DNA of 64,000 bases from Lactiplantibacillus dongliensis. GTDB taxonomy: Bacteria > Bacillota > Bacilli > Lactobacillales > Lactobacillaceae. How positions within the stretch are numbered: the stretch's first letter is position 1; every line of letters starts with the position of its first letter. The notes under the pieces are model-generated. The model was given only the letters and a program-made list of their open reading frames with translations. It made no database searches and was not told the DNA's origin. A program made the position numbers and the translations under genes. The DNA is taken from assembly GCF_005405105.1 (NCBI RefSeq), contig NZ_BJDK01000004.1, positions 97,348 through 161,347 on the forward strand. Direction: 5' to 3'. Shown here piece by piece: positions 49,357 to 58,368 of the stretch.

Positions 49357-50538
49357 TTATTTGTCTAAGGCCAAAACCAAGACTTTCAAATAGTTGCTAG
49401 CAACATAAGCCTTACGCGTGACAAAGTCCGTTGGCAAACGGAACGTTTCAGTCACCGTATAAGTCCGATCACTACCAATAAAGGCATCGTCGACAGCTTC
49501 ATGGAATTTCTTCAAGGAGAAGTTGTTCGCCGTCGTAGCAACCACTAATTGACCTTCACGCCGAACCGTTGGTAACGCTTGTGCCAATAAATCGGTTAAG
49601 TCAGTCGCCACTTGGAATTTCTGCTTCTTAACCCGGGCAAACGTTGGCGCCGTTACAACAACCACGTCATAACTCAAATGATGCTTGGCCGTATAATCCA
49701 AATAGTTAGTGACTTCAATTGCCCGAATTTCGTGCTTATCCGGATCGATGTTGTTCATCGCTAATTGATCAGCGGTAGCGGCAGCACCCTTTTTATTGGT
49801 TTCAATTGAGATCGTTTTAGCTGCCCCGGCCACGGCAGCGGCAGCGGTAATCCCGTTTTCTTGACTAAACAAGTTCAAAACGGTCTTCCCTTGTAACTCA
49901 GCACTCGCTAACCATTGACGGATTGGCCGCATATCAAGTAACAACCCAGTCGTCAAATCATCTTGCAAGTGTACCGGATACGTCACATCGCCTTCAGTGA
50001 CCAATAATGGTTCTGGCGCTTCAGTGCCAGTCACAAGTTGACTCTTTAAGTTTGCTTCTTCAACGTTAAACCGTAGCTTTGCATAAATGCCCTTAAATTG
50101 ATGATCAGTAGCGGTTTCAAAAGCCGCATAGATCATTTCGCGTTGTTGATAGACGCCTTCAGCGTACCAAGTAAAGACGTAATAATCGTCATAACGATCG
50201 ATGGTGACCCCACCTAAACCGTCACCAGCTGCGTTGAAGACCCGTTGTGGCATGCTAGGATTCATCGTCGTTTCACGCCGGACTAACGCTTGTTTGAATA
50301 ACTTACGGAAATAATCAGTCGTTGGCGTTTGGGTTTCGTCTAAACTCAATACCCAACCTAATTGTCGCCGATGCTTGGCGATTAACGCGTAGCCCATAAA
50401 TTGAGAACTCGCCATTAAGGCCACAAATGAGCCGTCCGTTAGCTTCATGCTAGGATCTTTTAAGTCATCTTGGACTAACAACGGATAGCCATCTTTAACT
50501 TTTCGTTGGGAATTACCAGTAATTTGTACTCTTTGCAT
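49357..50538 (-). CDS. RlmI-like class I SAM-dependent methyltransferase, divergent catalytic motif
   Basis: Protein of 393 residues: N-terminal PUA-like domain (about 1-75), a middle EEHAD-like region with RVFNAAGDGLGGVTIDRYDDYYVFTWYAEGVY, and a Rossmann methyltransferase. Motif I is VLNLFSQENGITAAAAVAGA instead of the usual FSYTGGFS, and the motif IV position reads VTAPTFARVKK where family members have DPPSFAR. Thus the m5C-type catalytic motif seems changed. It could be a non-catalytic or altered paralogue. Confidence 0.8.
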   Translation of the reverse strand: MQRVQITGNSQRKVKDGYPLLVQDDLKDPSMKLTDGSFVALMASSQFMGYALIAKHRRQLGWVLSLDETQTPTTDYFRKLFKQALVRRETTMNPSMPQRVFNAAGDGLGGVTIDRYDDYYVFTWYAEGVYQQREMIYAAFETATDHQFKGIYAKLRFNVEEANLKSQLVTGTEAPEPLLVTEGDVTYPVHLQDDLTTGLLLDMRPIRQWLASAELQGKTVLNLFSQENGITAAAAVAGAAKTISIETNKKGAAATADQLAMNNIDPDKHEIRAIEVTNYLDYTAKHHLSYDVVVVTAPTFARVKKQKFQVATDLTDLLAQALPTVRREGQLVVATTANNFSLKKFHEAVDDAFIGSDRTYTVTETFRLPTDFVTRKAYVASNYLKVLVLALDK

Positions 50539-50993
50539 AAATTTGTTTCTCCTATTCGTTCAGTTCTTATCTAAAGTAGCGGTAAATCGCTGTTCACAGC
50601 CGTTCTAAGTGTAACATATCTCGCTGGTTGACCGTTAGTCGTTAGTTACTACTGCAGTGAGTTGGGTTAAGCGGTCACGCTGGTCAGGCCAGCATCAGTG
50701 TTAATCGATTGCCGATTGGTGAACCGTTCCAGCCGTATATTTAGTTGAGCGATTGGTTGCCAAAATACTCAGCTGGTCGCCCTTTTAACGCCTAATCGGT
50801 TGCCGGTAAAAAGCCGCTTCCATATTCTAGACCAATTAAAAAGAGAGTGGCCTTAACGACAACTCTCTTCATTAAATAGGACCATTGGATTGAAAAGCGT
50901 CCACAGGAAAAATAAGCTTTCATTAACTAAACGGTCTACCTAAACTTAACCCAATTTAGCTAGATTAATCAGGGACAGTCTTCCAGTTCAAAC
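50539..50993. other. Gene-free region with a terminator
   Basis: No ORF. At 50840-50874 the minus strand has AAGAGAGTTGTCG and GGCCACTCTCTT arms followed by T5, probably ending the two-component operon. Near 50725 GTTCCAGCCG recalls the family A right end but is too short to call. Confidence 0.65.
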
Positions 50994-52511
50994 CTAATCT
51001 TCAATAATTGGTTTATCAAAGTCCTTATCCGGGAAAGTGACCGTAAAGCGCGTGCCTTGGTTCGGTTCACTCTCAACTTCAATCGAGCCCCCATGTTGCT
51101 GGACCAATTGATGGGAAATCGCCAAGCCTAACCCTGATTCGCCATACTTCGTGTTCTTCCGGGATGGATCAGCCTTATAGTAACGTTCCCAGATATTCTT
51201 GACTTGATCTGGCGTCATGCCAATCCCGTGATCTTGCACCGTAATAACTGCCGCATGTTCACTACGACTAGCTGTGACTTCGATTGACCCTTTTTGTGAG
51301 AATTGAATCGCATTTTGCATAATATTGAATAAGACTTGTACAAAGCGATCGTAGTCGGCCCACACCGGTAAATCATCCGGCGTCGTCAACTCAAAGTGAT
51401 CACCAGCGGCAGCCGCTTTCTTTGTGAGTTGTTCAACTAAGTTATGCAGTACTTCCGCACCGTCAAAATTGGTCTTGTTCAGCCCAATTTGACCCGTCCG
51501 AATTTTTTCATAGTCCAGATTCTCATTGACCAGTCGAATCAAGCGCTTCGTTTCATTTTGCATCAGTTCAATCGAATGGGCCTTATCTTCTTCCGGAATG
51601 GCATCATAAGCCAAGCCTTCCAAAATTCCATTGATTGTTGTGAGTGGTGTCCGCATTTCGTGCGCAGCATCGGCCATGAATTCACGCCGTCGTTTTTCTT
51701 GCCGCTTGATCTCATCATCCGAAGCCCGCAATGAACTGACCATGCCGTTGAAGTCATCGGCTAAATCATCAATTTCATCTTTATGATGACTCTCAACTTG
51801 AATATCAAAGTCCCCACTTGCAACTGAATGCGTGGCGTACCGCAGCCGATTGATACGTCGAACTGAGTAGCGCGCTAGAATAAAGCTTAATAAGAGTGCC
51901 GCAATCCCCGAAACAAGCAAGGCAATAAAGAGATTATTCTCAATCTGTTGCTCGTTAGCTTGCAAAGTCTGTTCAAACGACCCAATCGAAATCGCCCCGA
52001 CAAACTTCTGCGTCTGGCCGCTCTTATAAAACAACGGGACTAACACATCAATCGTCCGCAATGACGGCTTGTTAACCGGTCGATCATGATTACGCGACTT
52101 AAACGTGACGTGCGGCGACTTAGTAATGGTCTTATTTTGCTTTAGCTTTTTCCAATCACCCGCGGAGATACTTGGTGCATAAAACGAGCCGGTTGGCATA
52201 TTACTCAAGCCCAAGCTATTCGGATAAACGACTTTCTTGTTAGCATCATAGACTGAAAAATGAATATGCTGATCCCGCAAAATCGCCGTGCCATCATTTA
52301 AGAACTGCTGATTAAACCCCACGACTTTGTGTGTCCGGGTATTATAGCGAATCGCTTCTTTTTCAATACTCGTCGCATACTGTTGTAACTGTTGCCACGA
52401 ATTTTGATAGATCATCGTCTTGGTCGTGCGGATAAAGGCAAAACCCAATACCACAATCACCGTAATAATGACCGCAAAAAACGATAGCATCTGCTGATAG
52501 ATCAGTTTCAT
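50994..52511 (-). CDS. Sensor histidine kinase
   Basis: Membrane histidine kinase of 505 residues. Spans at about 8-28 and 193-213 flank an extracytoplasmic sensor domain of about 165 residues; then HAMP, HisKA with FMADAAHEMRTPLTTI, and HATPase with NIMQNAIQFS, DHGIGMT and GESGLGLAIS. Its start overlaps the regulator stop by four bases (ATGA). Signal unknown. Confidence 0.93.
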   Translation of the reverse strand: MKLIYQQMLSFFAVIITVIVVLGFAFIRTTKTMIYQNSWQQLQQYATSIEKEAIRYNTRTHKVVGFNQQFLNDGTAILRDQHIHFSVYDANKKVVYPNSLGLSNMPTGSFYAPSISAGDWKKLKQNKTITKSPHVTFKSRNHDRPVNKPSLRTIDVLVPLFYKSGQTQKFVGAISIGSFEQTLQANEQQIENNLFIALLVSGIAALLLSFILARYSVRRINRLRYATHSVASGDFDIQVESHHKDEIDDLADDFNGMVSSLRASDDEIKRQEKRRREFMADAAHEMRTPLTTINGILEGLAYDAIPEEDKAHSIELMQNETKRLIRLVNENLDYEKIRTGQIGLNKTNFDGAEVLHNLVEQLTKKAAAAGDHFELTTPDDLPVWADYDRFVQVLFNIMQNAIQFSQKGSIEVTASRSEHAAVITVQDHGIGMTPDQVKNIWERYYKADPSRKNTKYGESGLGLAISHQLVQQHGGSIEVESEPNQGTRFTVTFPDKDFDKPIIED

Positions 52512-53236
52512 TGAGCATTCACTCCACTATCATCGAACTTGTAGCCGACCCCCCAAACGGTTTGGATAATTTGTGGACCGGCTTTTTCAATTTTTTGCCG
52601 TAACTTCTTAATATGCGCATCAACGGTCCGTTCATCACCATAGTATTCATAATCCCAGACCAGTTGTAATAGCTGTTCACGGGAGAAGACTTGGCGGGGC
52701 TTTTGCGCCAACGTCTTCAATAAATCAAATTCCTTTGGCGTTAAATCTTCAATTTGTTTGCCGCCCAGATAAGCTTCACGAGTCTTGGTGTTCAACTTAA
52801 AATGATCCGTCTGCACATCAAAATCGCTGACTGCATCGGTGGCCGGCTTAGCTGGGGCTACCTTGCTTAAGTCTGCCCGCCGATGTAACGCCTTGATCCG
52901 AGCAATCAAGGTAATCGGTGAGAACGGCTTCGTCACATAATCATCGGCCCCCATCTCCAAGCCCAACACTTGATCACTTTCAGAGTCGCGCGCCGTTAAC
53001 ATGATAATTGGTACAGTTGGTGATGCTTTGCGAATATCTGCACTAACTTGCATGCCATCTTTACCTGGCAAGTTCAAGTCTAGCGTAACCATATCCCAAC
53101 CATCAACATCTTCATTGAACATCGTGACCGCTTCATTACCGTCATAGGCGAAATGGGCGTCCCACTTTTCTTTCTTAAAGAACATCGCCATCATCTCTGA
53201 GACGGATTTATTATCTTCAATCATTAATAATTTCAT
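52508..53236 (-). CDS. OmpR/PhoB-family response regulator
   Basis: Protein of 242 residues. Receiver domain with acidic pair in MIEDNKS, phospho-acceptor Asp in TLDLNLPG (about residue 53), Thr in LTARD and Lys in TKPF; then a linker and winged-helix domain (about 140-235, EDLTPKEFDLLKTL). It is transcribed first, then its kinase. Confidence 0.94.
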   Translation of the reverse strand: MKLLMIEDNKSVSEMMAMFFKKEKWDAHFAYDGNEAVTMFNEDVDGWDMVTLDLNLPGKDGMQVSADIRKASPTVPIIMLTARDSESDQVLGLEMGADDYVTKPFSPITLIARIKALHRRADLSKVAPAKPATDAVSDFDVQTDHFKLNTKTREAYLGGKQIEDLTPKEFDLLKTLAQKPRQVFSREQLLQLVWDYEYYGDERTVDAHIKKLRQKIEKAGPQIIQTVWGVGYKFDDSGVNAQ

Positions 53237-53484
53237 TTATCAATTTCCTCCAAGTTTATCGTTTACTCTGATAAATCTGTCTGGACGGTTCGCTAATTCA
53301 CAAATCGCCGGTTAATCTAGTTATAATCATACCCCACTTCAGGCTAATTATCAGTCCTAGTATATCAACAATTTGGTAACATGCCGTGGCTGATTTGTGA
53401 AAAAAGTATGGCGACAATGCGTTGATAATCCTACTTTTAAATCATTATGTTAATCTTGATATGCTTAGTACTAATTGGATTAAA

Positions 53485-53513
53485 TTACCACTCCGGTTGG
53501 GGTAGCAATTTTA
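53485..53513 (+). repeat. Family A relic, left end only (A10)
   Basis: TTACCACTCCGGTTGGGG resembles the A6 left end. The preceding GTACTAATTGGATTAAA recurs before relic A11. The rest of 53237-53567 is promoter DNA of the divergent genes without further features I can support. Confidence 0.6.
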
Positions 53514-53567
53514 ACTAGCACCAACGCAACGTGTCTTGATATACTTAGATAGACAAGGGGGACTTTC

Positions 53568-54200
53568 ATGCAAACACCCAAAATCGACCAGAATCAGTTA
53601 TCACCACTAGCTTTTCAAACGATCTACACTGATGACGATCAACTACTCTTACACGGACAGCTCAGCGACGAAACCGTAACTAAACAAACATTAGAACACC
53701 CAATTTTTGAACAATGTGTCTTTGAAAATATGACACTAACGGACAATAACTTTTTTCGTGCCGAGGTCAATGATGTCATCTTTAAGAATTGTGACCTCTC
53801 TAACTGTCAGTTCGAAAAAGCGGGGTTTTATCGCGTCCAACTGATTAACTGTAAGCTCGTAGGCACAACTTTTGATAAAGCCTTCATTAAAGAAGTTCAA
53901 TTCGATCAGTGCAATCTGAACTTGGCAAACCTCAATGAAGCCAAACTAACCAAGGTCACCTTTCAAGCCAGTCGCTTAACTGAAATCAATTGTATGGAAA
54001 CAACGTTAAAGCAAGTCAAATTCACACAATCCGACCTCAATAACGCCGATCTGACCAATACCAATTTGCATCGGCTAGATCTCTCAACTTGCCAATTCAA
54101 GGCAATCCGGGTGCAACCGTTTGATATTCGGGGTTGCCGTGTGAATGCCGAACAGGCGCTCTATTTTGCAAATCAATTCTTAGAACTCCGAATTGACTAA
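53568..54200 (+). CDS. Pentapeptide-repeat protein
   Basis: Protein of 210 residues. From about residue 45 to 190 it is built of repeats A(D/N)Lxx and related forms: FENMTLTDNNFF, NCDLSNCQFEKAGF, QCNLNLANLNEAKL, QSDLNNADLTNTNL. These form a right-handed quadrilateral helix. Some family members (Qnr, MfpA) protect gyrase, but most have no known role; nothing here proves that. ATG behind AAGGGGGA. Confidence 0.88.
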   Translation: MQTPKIDQNQLSPLAFQTIYTDDDQLLLHGQLSDETVTKQTLEHPIFEQCVFENMTLTDNNFFRAEVNDVIFKNCDLSNCQFEKAGFYRVQLINCKLVGTTFDKAFIKEVQFDQCNLNLANLNEAKLTKVTFQASRLTEINCMETTLKQVKFTQSDLNNADLTNTNLHRLDLSTCQFKAIRVQPFDIRGCRVNAEQALYFANQFLELRID

Positions 54201-54202
54201 TA

Positions 54203-54242
54203 AAAGCCGCTCGACTAATTGGTCGGGCGACTCTTTTAGATT
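54203..54242. terminator. Short bidirectional hairpin
   Basis: AAAAGCCGCTCGAC and GTCGGGCGACTCTTTT arms between convergent genes. Confidence 0.65.
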
Positions 54243-54264
54243 ACCGAATCATGTGACGCTAACC

Positions 54265-55608
54265 TTAATTCTTAAACGAATGAATCGGCGCTGGAATATG
54301 ACCACCTCGCTGGATAAATGCTTGGGGCTGACTCGGATTAATCGCCATCACTGGAGCGCGACCGAACAAGCCGCCGAATTTAACACTGTCACCAACTTGT
54401 TTACCGGTTGCCGGAATCACCCGAACCGCCGTTGTCTTATTATTGATCATCCCAATCGCGGCTTCATCGGCAATCATACCGCTGATCGACGCCGCGGTCG
54501 TATCACCAGGGACGGCGATCATATCTAACCCCACGGAGCAAACTGCCGTCATTGCTTCGAGCTTTTCAACTCCCAGCCGGCCCGCTTCAACCGCACGAAT
54601 CATTTCAGCGTCTTCAGAAACCGGAATAAAGGCGCCCGACAGCCCGCCAACATGCTCACAAGCCATCACGCCACCCTTTTTAACAGCATCATTGAGTAAA
54701 GCTAATGCGGCAGTTGTTCCTGGGGCCCCAACGCTCTCTAACCCAATCTCTTCTAAAATCTCAGCTACCGAATCGCCTTCATTGGGAGTTGGCGCCAAAG
54801 ATAAGTCAACAATCCCAAATGGCACGCCTAGTCGTTCCGCAGCAATCGAGCCAACTAGCTGACCCATCCGCGTCACTTTAAAAGCGGTCTTTTTAATCTG
54901 TTCCGAAACAATATCAATCGATTGGCCGCGGACTTGTTCCAACGCCCGCTTGACAACTCCCGGACCACTAATTCCAACATTGATCACCCGATCGGCTTCA
55001 CCGACCCCATGAAAGGCGCCAGCCATAAACGGATTATCATCCACGGCATTCGCAAAGACGACCAAGCTCATGCAATTCACGGGATCAGTTGCCGCAATCT
55101 GCTTAATAATACGGCCCATTTCACCGACCGCGTCTAAGTTAATCCCCGCCCGTGTCGAGCCAATATTAACCGAGCTACAGACACGTTTCGTTTCTGCTAG
55201 GGCTTGCGGGATCGACGCAATTAACTTCCGATCACCACTCTGGTAACCCTTTTGCACTAGTGCCGAAAAGCCACCAATTAAATCCACGCCGAGATTTTCT
55301 GCCGCTCGCTCCATCGTCTGGGCATAAGCCACGTAGTCCTGATCGCCACTAGCAGCCGCAATTAATGCAATCGGGGTGACAGCGATGCGTTTGTTAATAA
55401 TCGGCACGCCGTACTCAGTCTGAATCTGATTAGCAACGGTCACTAAATCTTTGGCACTAGTCGTAATTTTATCGTAGATTTTTTGCCGCGCTTTAACCCC
55501 ATCGCTGTCGATACAGTCGAATAACGAGATTCCCATCGTAATCGTCCGAATATCCAGATTCTCTTCAGCTACCATTTGAATTGTTTCTAAGATTGCTTTG
55601 GCTTCCAT
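54265..55608 (-). CDS. PFL family protein (DUF711/UPF0210)
   Basis: Protein of 447 residues of the DUF711 (UPF0210) family, distantly related to pyruvate formate-lyase-like folds; function not established. Conserved parts include [17 protein letters not shown] and [20 protein letters not shown]. It follows the ACT gene by eight bases, with AGGTGA as ribosome site. The pairing of ACT and PFL genes is very common in Firmicutes. Confidence 0.9.
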   Translation of the reverse strand: MEAKAILETIQMVAEENLDIRTITMGISLFDCIDSDGVKARQKIYDKITTSAKDLVTVANQIQTEYGVPIINKRIAVTPIALIAAASGDQDYVAYAQTMERAAENLGVDLIGGFSALVQKGYQSGDRKLIASIPQALAETKRVCSSVNIGSTRAGINLDAVGEMGRIIKQIAATDPVNCMSLVVFANAVDDNPFMAGAFHGVGEADRVINVGISGPGVVKRALEQVRGQSIDIVSEQIKKTAFKVTRMGQLVGSIAAERLGVPFGIVDLSLAPTPNEGDSVAEILEEIGLESVGAPGTTAALALLNDAVKKGGVMACEHVGGLSGAFIPVSEDAEMIRAVEAGRLGVEKLEAMTAVCSVGLDMIAVPGDTTAASISGMIADEAAIGMINNKTTAVRVIPATGKQVGDSVKFGGLFGRAPVMAINPSQPQAFIQRGGHIPAPIHSFKN

Positions 55609-55616
55609 GGCGTCAC

Positions 55617-55886
55617 CTACAACTTCTGAATCGCGTCAAAAAGTTCCTGACGCTGAATATGAATCGTTAACCCCGTCTGTTGTCCGAGCTGATCCAGCGC
55701 TGTTTTAGCCGCTGCAAAGCTCAATTGCGTTGCGTCCCACTCGCCGGATAACATCATCGTAAAGTTATGCGCCATCAACGTTTGGGAAATATCAACAATA
55801 TTGATTTTTAATGTCGCCAGCTTAGTCGCAACCGTCGCAACAATCCCGACTTGATCTTGACCAACCACCGTAATAATTGCTTTCAT
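55617..55886 (-). CDS. ACT domain protein (UPF0237)
   Basis: A single ACT domain of 89 residues beginning [24 protein letters not shown], with the Gly and Asp/Asn turn that binds ligands in other ACT proteins. It probably senses an amino acid or regulates the PFL protein. ATG behind GGAGGG. First of the two-gene operon. Confidence 0.92.
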   Translation of the reverse strand: MKAIITVVGQDQVGIVATVATKLATLKINIVDISQTLMAHNFTMMLSGEWDATQLSFAAAKTALDQLGQQTGLTIHIQRQELFDAIQKL

Positions 55887-56126
55887 CAGGAACCCTCCAG
55901 ATTAAAATTTAATAAGAAGCTTGTTTTGCTAATCATAGCATGTTGGTTAGGTGAAAGTACACTGTTTTCAAATGGCATTTTACTTGCTAGGGGGATCAGT
56001 TATCTAAACCGCTTACAATTATAATCCCATGAATAATCACTGAAATCACCGCGGTCAATGGTCGGCTTTTGCTATAATAAGCCTCGCTGCATTAATTTCG
56101 TTCGACATAAGGGGTTGGGTATAAAG

Positions 56127-56162
56127 ATGAACTTCATTACCAATGGGACGTGGCAAAAATGA
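56127..56162 (+). CDS. Possible leader peptide of the DMT transporter gene
   Basis: An 11-codon frame, MNFITNGTWQK, starts at ATG 56127, 11 bases after AAGGGG. Its TGA (56160-56162) overlaps the transporter ATG (56159-56161). This would couple the two translations. It is too short to prove by sequence alone. Confidence 0.4.
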   Translation: MNFITNGTWQK

Positions 56163-57088
56163 CGCGTCAACATCATTTAAAGGGCGTTTTGCTTGCGAGT
56201 ATCGCCTGTATTTTGTGGGGTATTTCCGGGGTCGCCGCTAGTACCATCTTCCAATTGAATAGCCAAATCACGGCACTCTGGTTAACCCAAGTCCGGATGA
56301 TCAGCGCCGGGATAATCCTCCTAGTCATGGGCCAAGTGATGGGGGTCAAGCCGACTAAGATTTGGCGTAACCGCCAAGATAGCCTGCGATTAGTCAGTTA
56401 CGGGCTACTGGGGCTCGTGCCGGTCCAGCTCTGCTACTTTGAGGCCGTTAAATATGGTAACGCCCCGATTGCAACCATTATTCAATTTCTCGGACCTTTT
56501 ATTATTAGCATTTATTTCTTCTTATTTAAGCACGTCACGCCACAGCGTTCCGAAGCCATTGGCATGATCATGGCCTTTATTGGCACCTTACTTATCGTGA
56601 CACATGGCCATCTGACCAGCTTAGCCATTTCACCGGTCGTCCTCTTTTGGGGCGGCCTATCAGCTATCGGCGTGGCCACAAATACTTTGATTCCACGCCC
56701 GTTATTGCAAAAGTACGGCTCAATGACAATAACGGGCTGGGGGCTCTTGGTGGCCGGTGTCTGTTTAACCATTTTCAAACCGCTCTGGCAAGTTCACGTG
56801 CAGTTGACTGGCATGGAAATTAGCCTGTTACTGGTAATTATTATTTTGGGAACCGTCTTTCCATTCTTAATGTTTGCCAATAGTTTGAGCTACATCTTAC
56901 CCACTACTGCCAGCTTGCTCGACGCCTTTGAACCGTTGGCCGCGACTATCTTTTCAATTACTTTTTTAAACGTACAACTAACCGGGTTTGATTTATTCGG
57001 CGGTAGCTTGATTATTCTAGCTGTCATGGCATTATCACTAAATGTTCGCAAGATGATGAGGTTACTGCATCGCCGACGGACTGACTAA
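56159..57088 (+). CDS. EamA/DMT-family transporter
   Basis: Ten-span membrane protein of 309 residues with two EamA repeats (about 8-140 and 155-300). Typical pieces: ASIACILWGISGVAAS, GLVPVQLCYFEAVKYG and FANSLSYILPTTASLLDAFEPLAA. Probably exports a small metabolite; substrate unknown. I chose ATG 56159; GTG 56150 is possible. The main ribosome site seems to serve the overlapping leader frame. Confidence 0.88.
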   Translation: MTRQHHLKGVLLASIACILWGISGVAASTIFQLNSQITALWLTQVRMISAGIILLVMGQVMGVKPTKIWRNRQDSLRLVSYGLLGLVPVQLCYFEAVKYGNAPIATIIQFLGPFIISIYFFLFKHVTPQRSEAIGMIMAFIGTLLIVTHGHLTSLAISPVVLFWGGLSAIGVATNTLIPRPLLQKYGSMTITGWGLLVAGVCLTIFKPLWQVHVQLTGMEISLLLVIIILGTVFPFLMFANSLSYILPTTASLLDAFEPLAATIFSITFLNVQLTGFDLFGGSLIILAVMALSLNVRKMMRLLHRRRTD

Positions 57089-57112
57089 AAGCCAGGCCCA
57101 TAAACATATTAG

Positions 57113-57141
57113 TTGGCAGAATGGTAACGCTATGCTAAACT
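57113..57141 (+). promoter_or_regulatory. Promoter of ssrA
   Basis: TTGGCA (57113-57118), 17 bases, TAAACT (57136-57141). Confidence 0.75.
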
Positions 57142-57158
57142 ATGTTTGTATCGAATTT

Positions 57159-57524
57159 GGGGATGTTCTGGATTCGACAGGTATAGTTTGAGTTCGGATT
57201 GCGCTTCGTGGTTGCGCCACGTAAAACCGCTCAGTTTATTTATAACTGCAAAAAATAATAACAATTCTTACGCTTTAGCTGCCTAAAAAGCGCTTAACGT
57301 AGATCCTCCTAAGATCGTCCATGTCTTAGATCTGGGTCCTAAATTTAGTGGACTTACGCTCAATGCTTCCACCTGGAGCAACGAGAAGAGACTAATCAGG
57401 TTAGTCATTGCTGGGTGCCCTGACATACGGCGTTTGTAATGGCGAACTTCAAATAGTATGAATATGAACGTAGATATCCGAAGGGCAATATGCTTGGACG
57501 CGAGTTCGACTCTCGCCATCTCCA
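57159..57524 (+). ncRNA. ssrA: tmRNA (ssrA)
   Basis: Transfer-messenger RNA for ribosome rescue. The tRNA-like ends GGGGATG and CATCTCC pair, with GGATTCGACAGG at the 5' side and GAGTTCGACTCTC as T arm. The tag frame starts at 57248 and reads AKNNNNSYALAA, stop TAA 57284-57286. CCA is not encoded. Confidence 0.97.
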
Positions 57525-57530
57525 TCAGTT

Positions 57531-57568
57531 ACCACAACGACCACTTACCAGAGGTGGTCGTTTTTTTT
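57531..57568 (+). terminator. Terminator of ssrA
   Basis: AACGACCACTT and GAGGTGGTCGTT arms followed by eight T. Confidence 0.92.
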
Positions 57569-57572
57569 ATAC

Positions 57573-57605
57573 CAAAAAAGCGCTAGCCACTAAGACTAAC
57601 GCCGT
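57573..57605 (-). terminator. Terminator after the ECF S-component gene
   Basis: Minus strand GGCGTTAGTC and GGCTAGCGC arms then six T. Confidence 0.75.
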
Positions 57606-57638
57606 TAACAGTCCTTGATTTTCAATTAAAAATTAAAC

Positions 57639-58196
57639 TTACGGATTAAAACGTTGGCGACTAAAACCTAACTTCACTAGCAACATGTATACAATTGGCA
57701 CAATTAAGAAGCTGGCCACTGCATTGATTAACGCGGCTAATAAACTAGTAAAAGCCCCAATAACCGCCACTTTTAACGTCGTTCCTACCATCAAAGCTTC
57801 GATAATCCCAGTCCCCCAAGACGTGATCAGCTTGATGATACCAGCCGCCATTGACACGATGAACAACTTCGTTAAATGGTCTTCATCATAATCCAACATC
57901 CGAAAGACCGCACTGACGACGGCAGCTAAAATAATAGCTTCAATCACCGTTAACCACGCTGTCGCAGCATAGCCGTTTAAAATATCGAACAGTCCCAAGC
58001 CAATCGCCCCAGCTGCGGCACCGTAACCGAAGCCTAAGTACATGACGGCTAAGATCGTCAACGTATTGCCAAAATGAATAAACGGCCGTCCAACTACCGC
58101 TGGCAACGGAATCCGCAACGCGCTGATTCCTACAAAAATAATTGCTGCAAATAGGCCTGCAAAAACTAACTTACGTAACTGATAATTCTTCCCCAT
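57639..58196 (-). CDS. ECF transporter S component
   Basis: Substrate-binding membrane component (185 residues, about six spans) of an energy-coupling factor transporter. N-terminal KLVFAGLFAAIIFVGI and IHFGNTLTILAVMYLGFGYGAAAGAIGLGLFD-type sequence fit the ECF S family, in a group often linked to thiamine-precursor or pyrimidine uptake. No ATPase or T gene is adjacent, so it would use the shared group II ECF module. Start ATG 58196; two codons upstream alternatives exist. Confidence 0.85.
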   Translation of the reverse strand: MGKNYQLRKLVFAGLFAAIIFVGISALRIPLPAVVGRPFIHFGNTLTILAVMYLGFGYGAAAGAIGLGLFDILNGYAATAWLTVIEAIILAAVVSAVFRMLDYDEDHLTKLFIVSMAAGIIKLITSWGTGIIEALMVGTTLKVAVIGAFTSLLAALINAVASFLIVPIVYMLLVKLGFSRQRFNP

Positions 58197-58313
58197 AGTG
58201 TGCACCACTTTCCCTTTTTGTTAACTATCATAACACCCCAAATTCATCGTCAATCCCCGTTGACTAATATGTTACCATTTAACGGGTCCTTTCGACTACT
58301 AAAATTGTGTACA

Positions 58314-58353
58314 AAAAAAGTTATGATTTGTCATCAATTTAACGAATCATAAC
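58314..58353 (-). terminator. Terminator after the FAD oxidoreductase gene
   Basis: Minus strand AAGTTATGATTCG and AAATCATAACTT arms then seven T. Confidence 0.88.
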
Positions 58354-58368
58354 TTAATTGTTAGCTAT

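Noticed and set aside
57283..57525. 80-codon minus-strand frame
   Set aside because: Lies across the tmRNA gene and is a by-product of its sequence.
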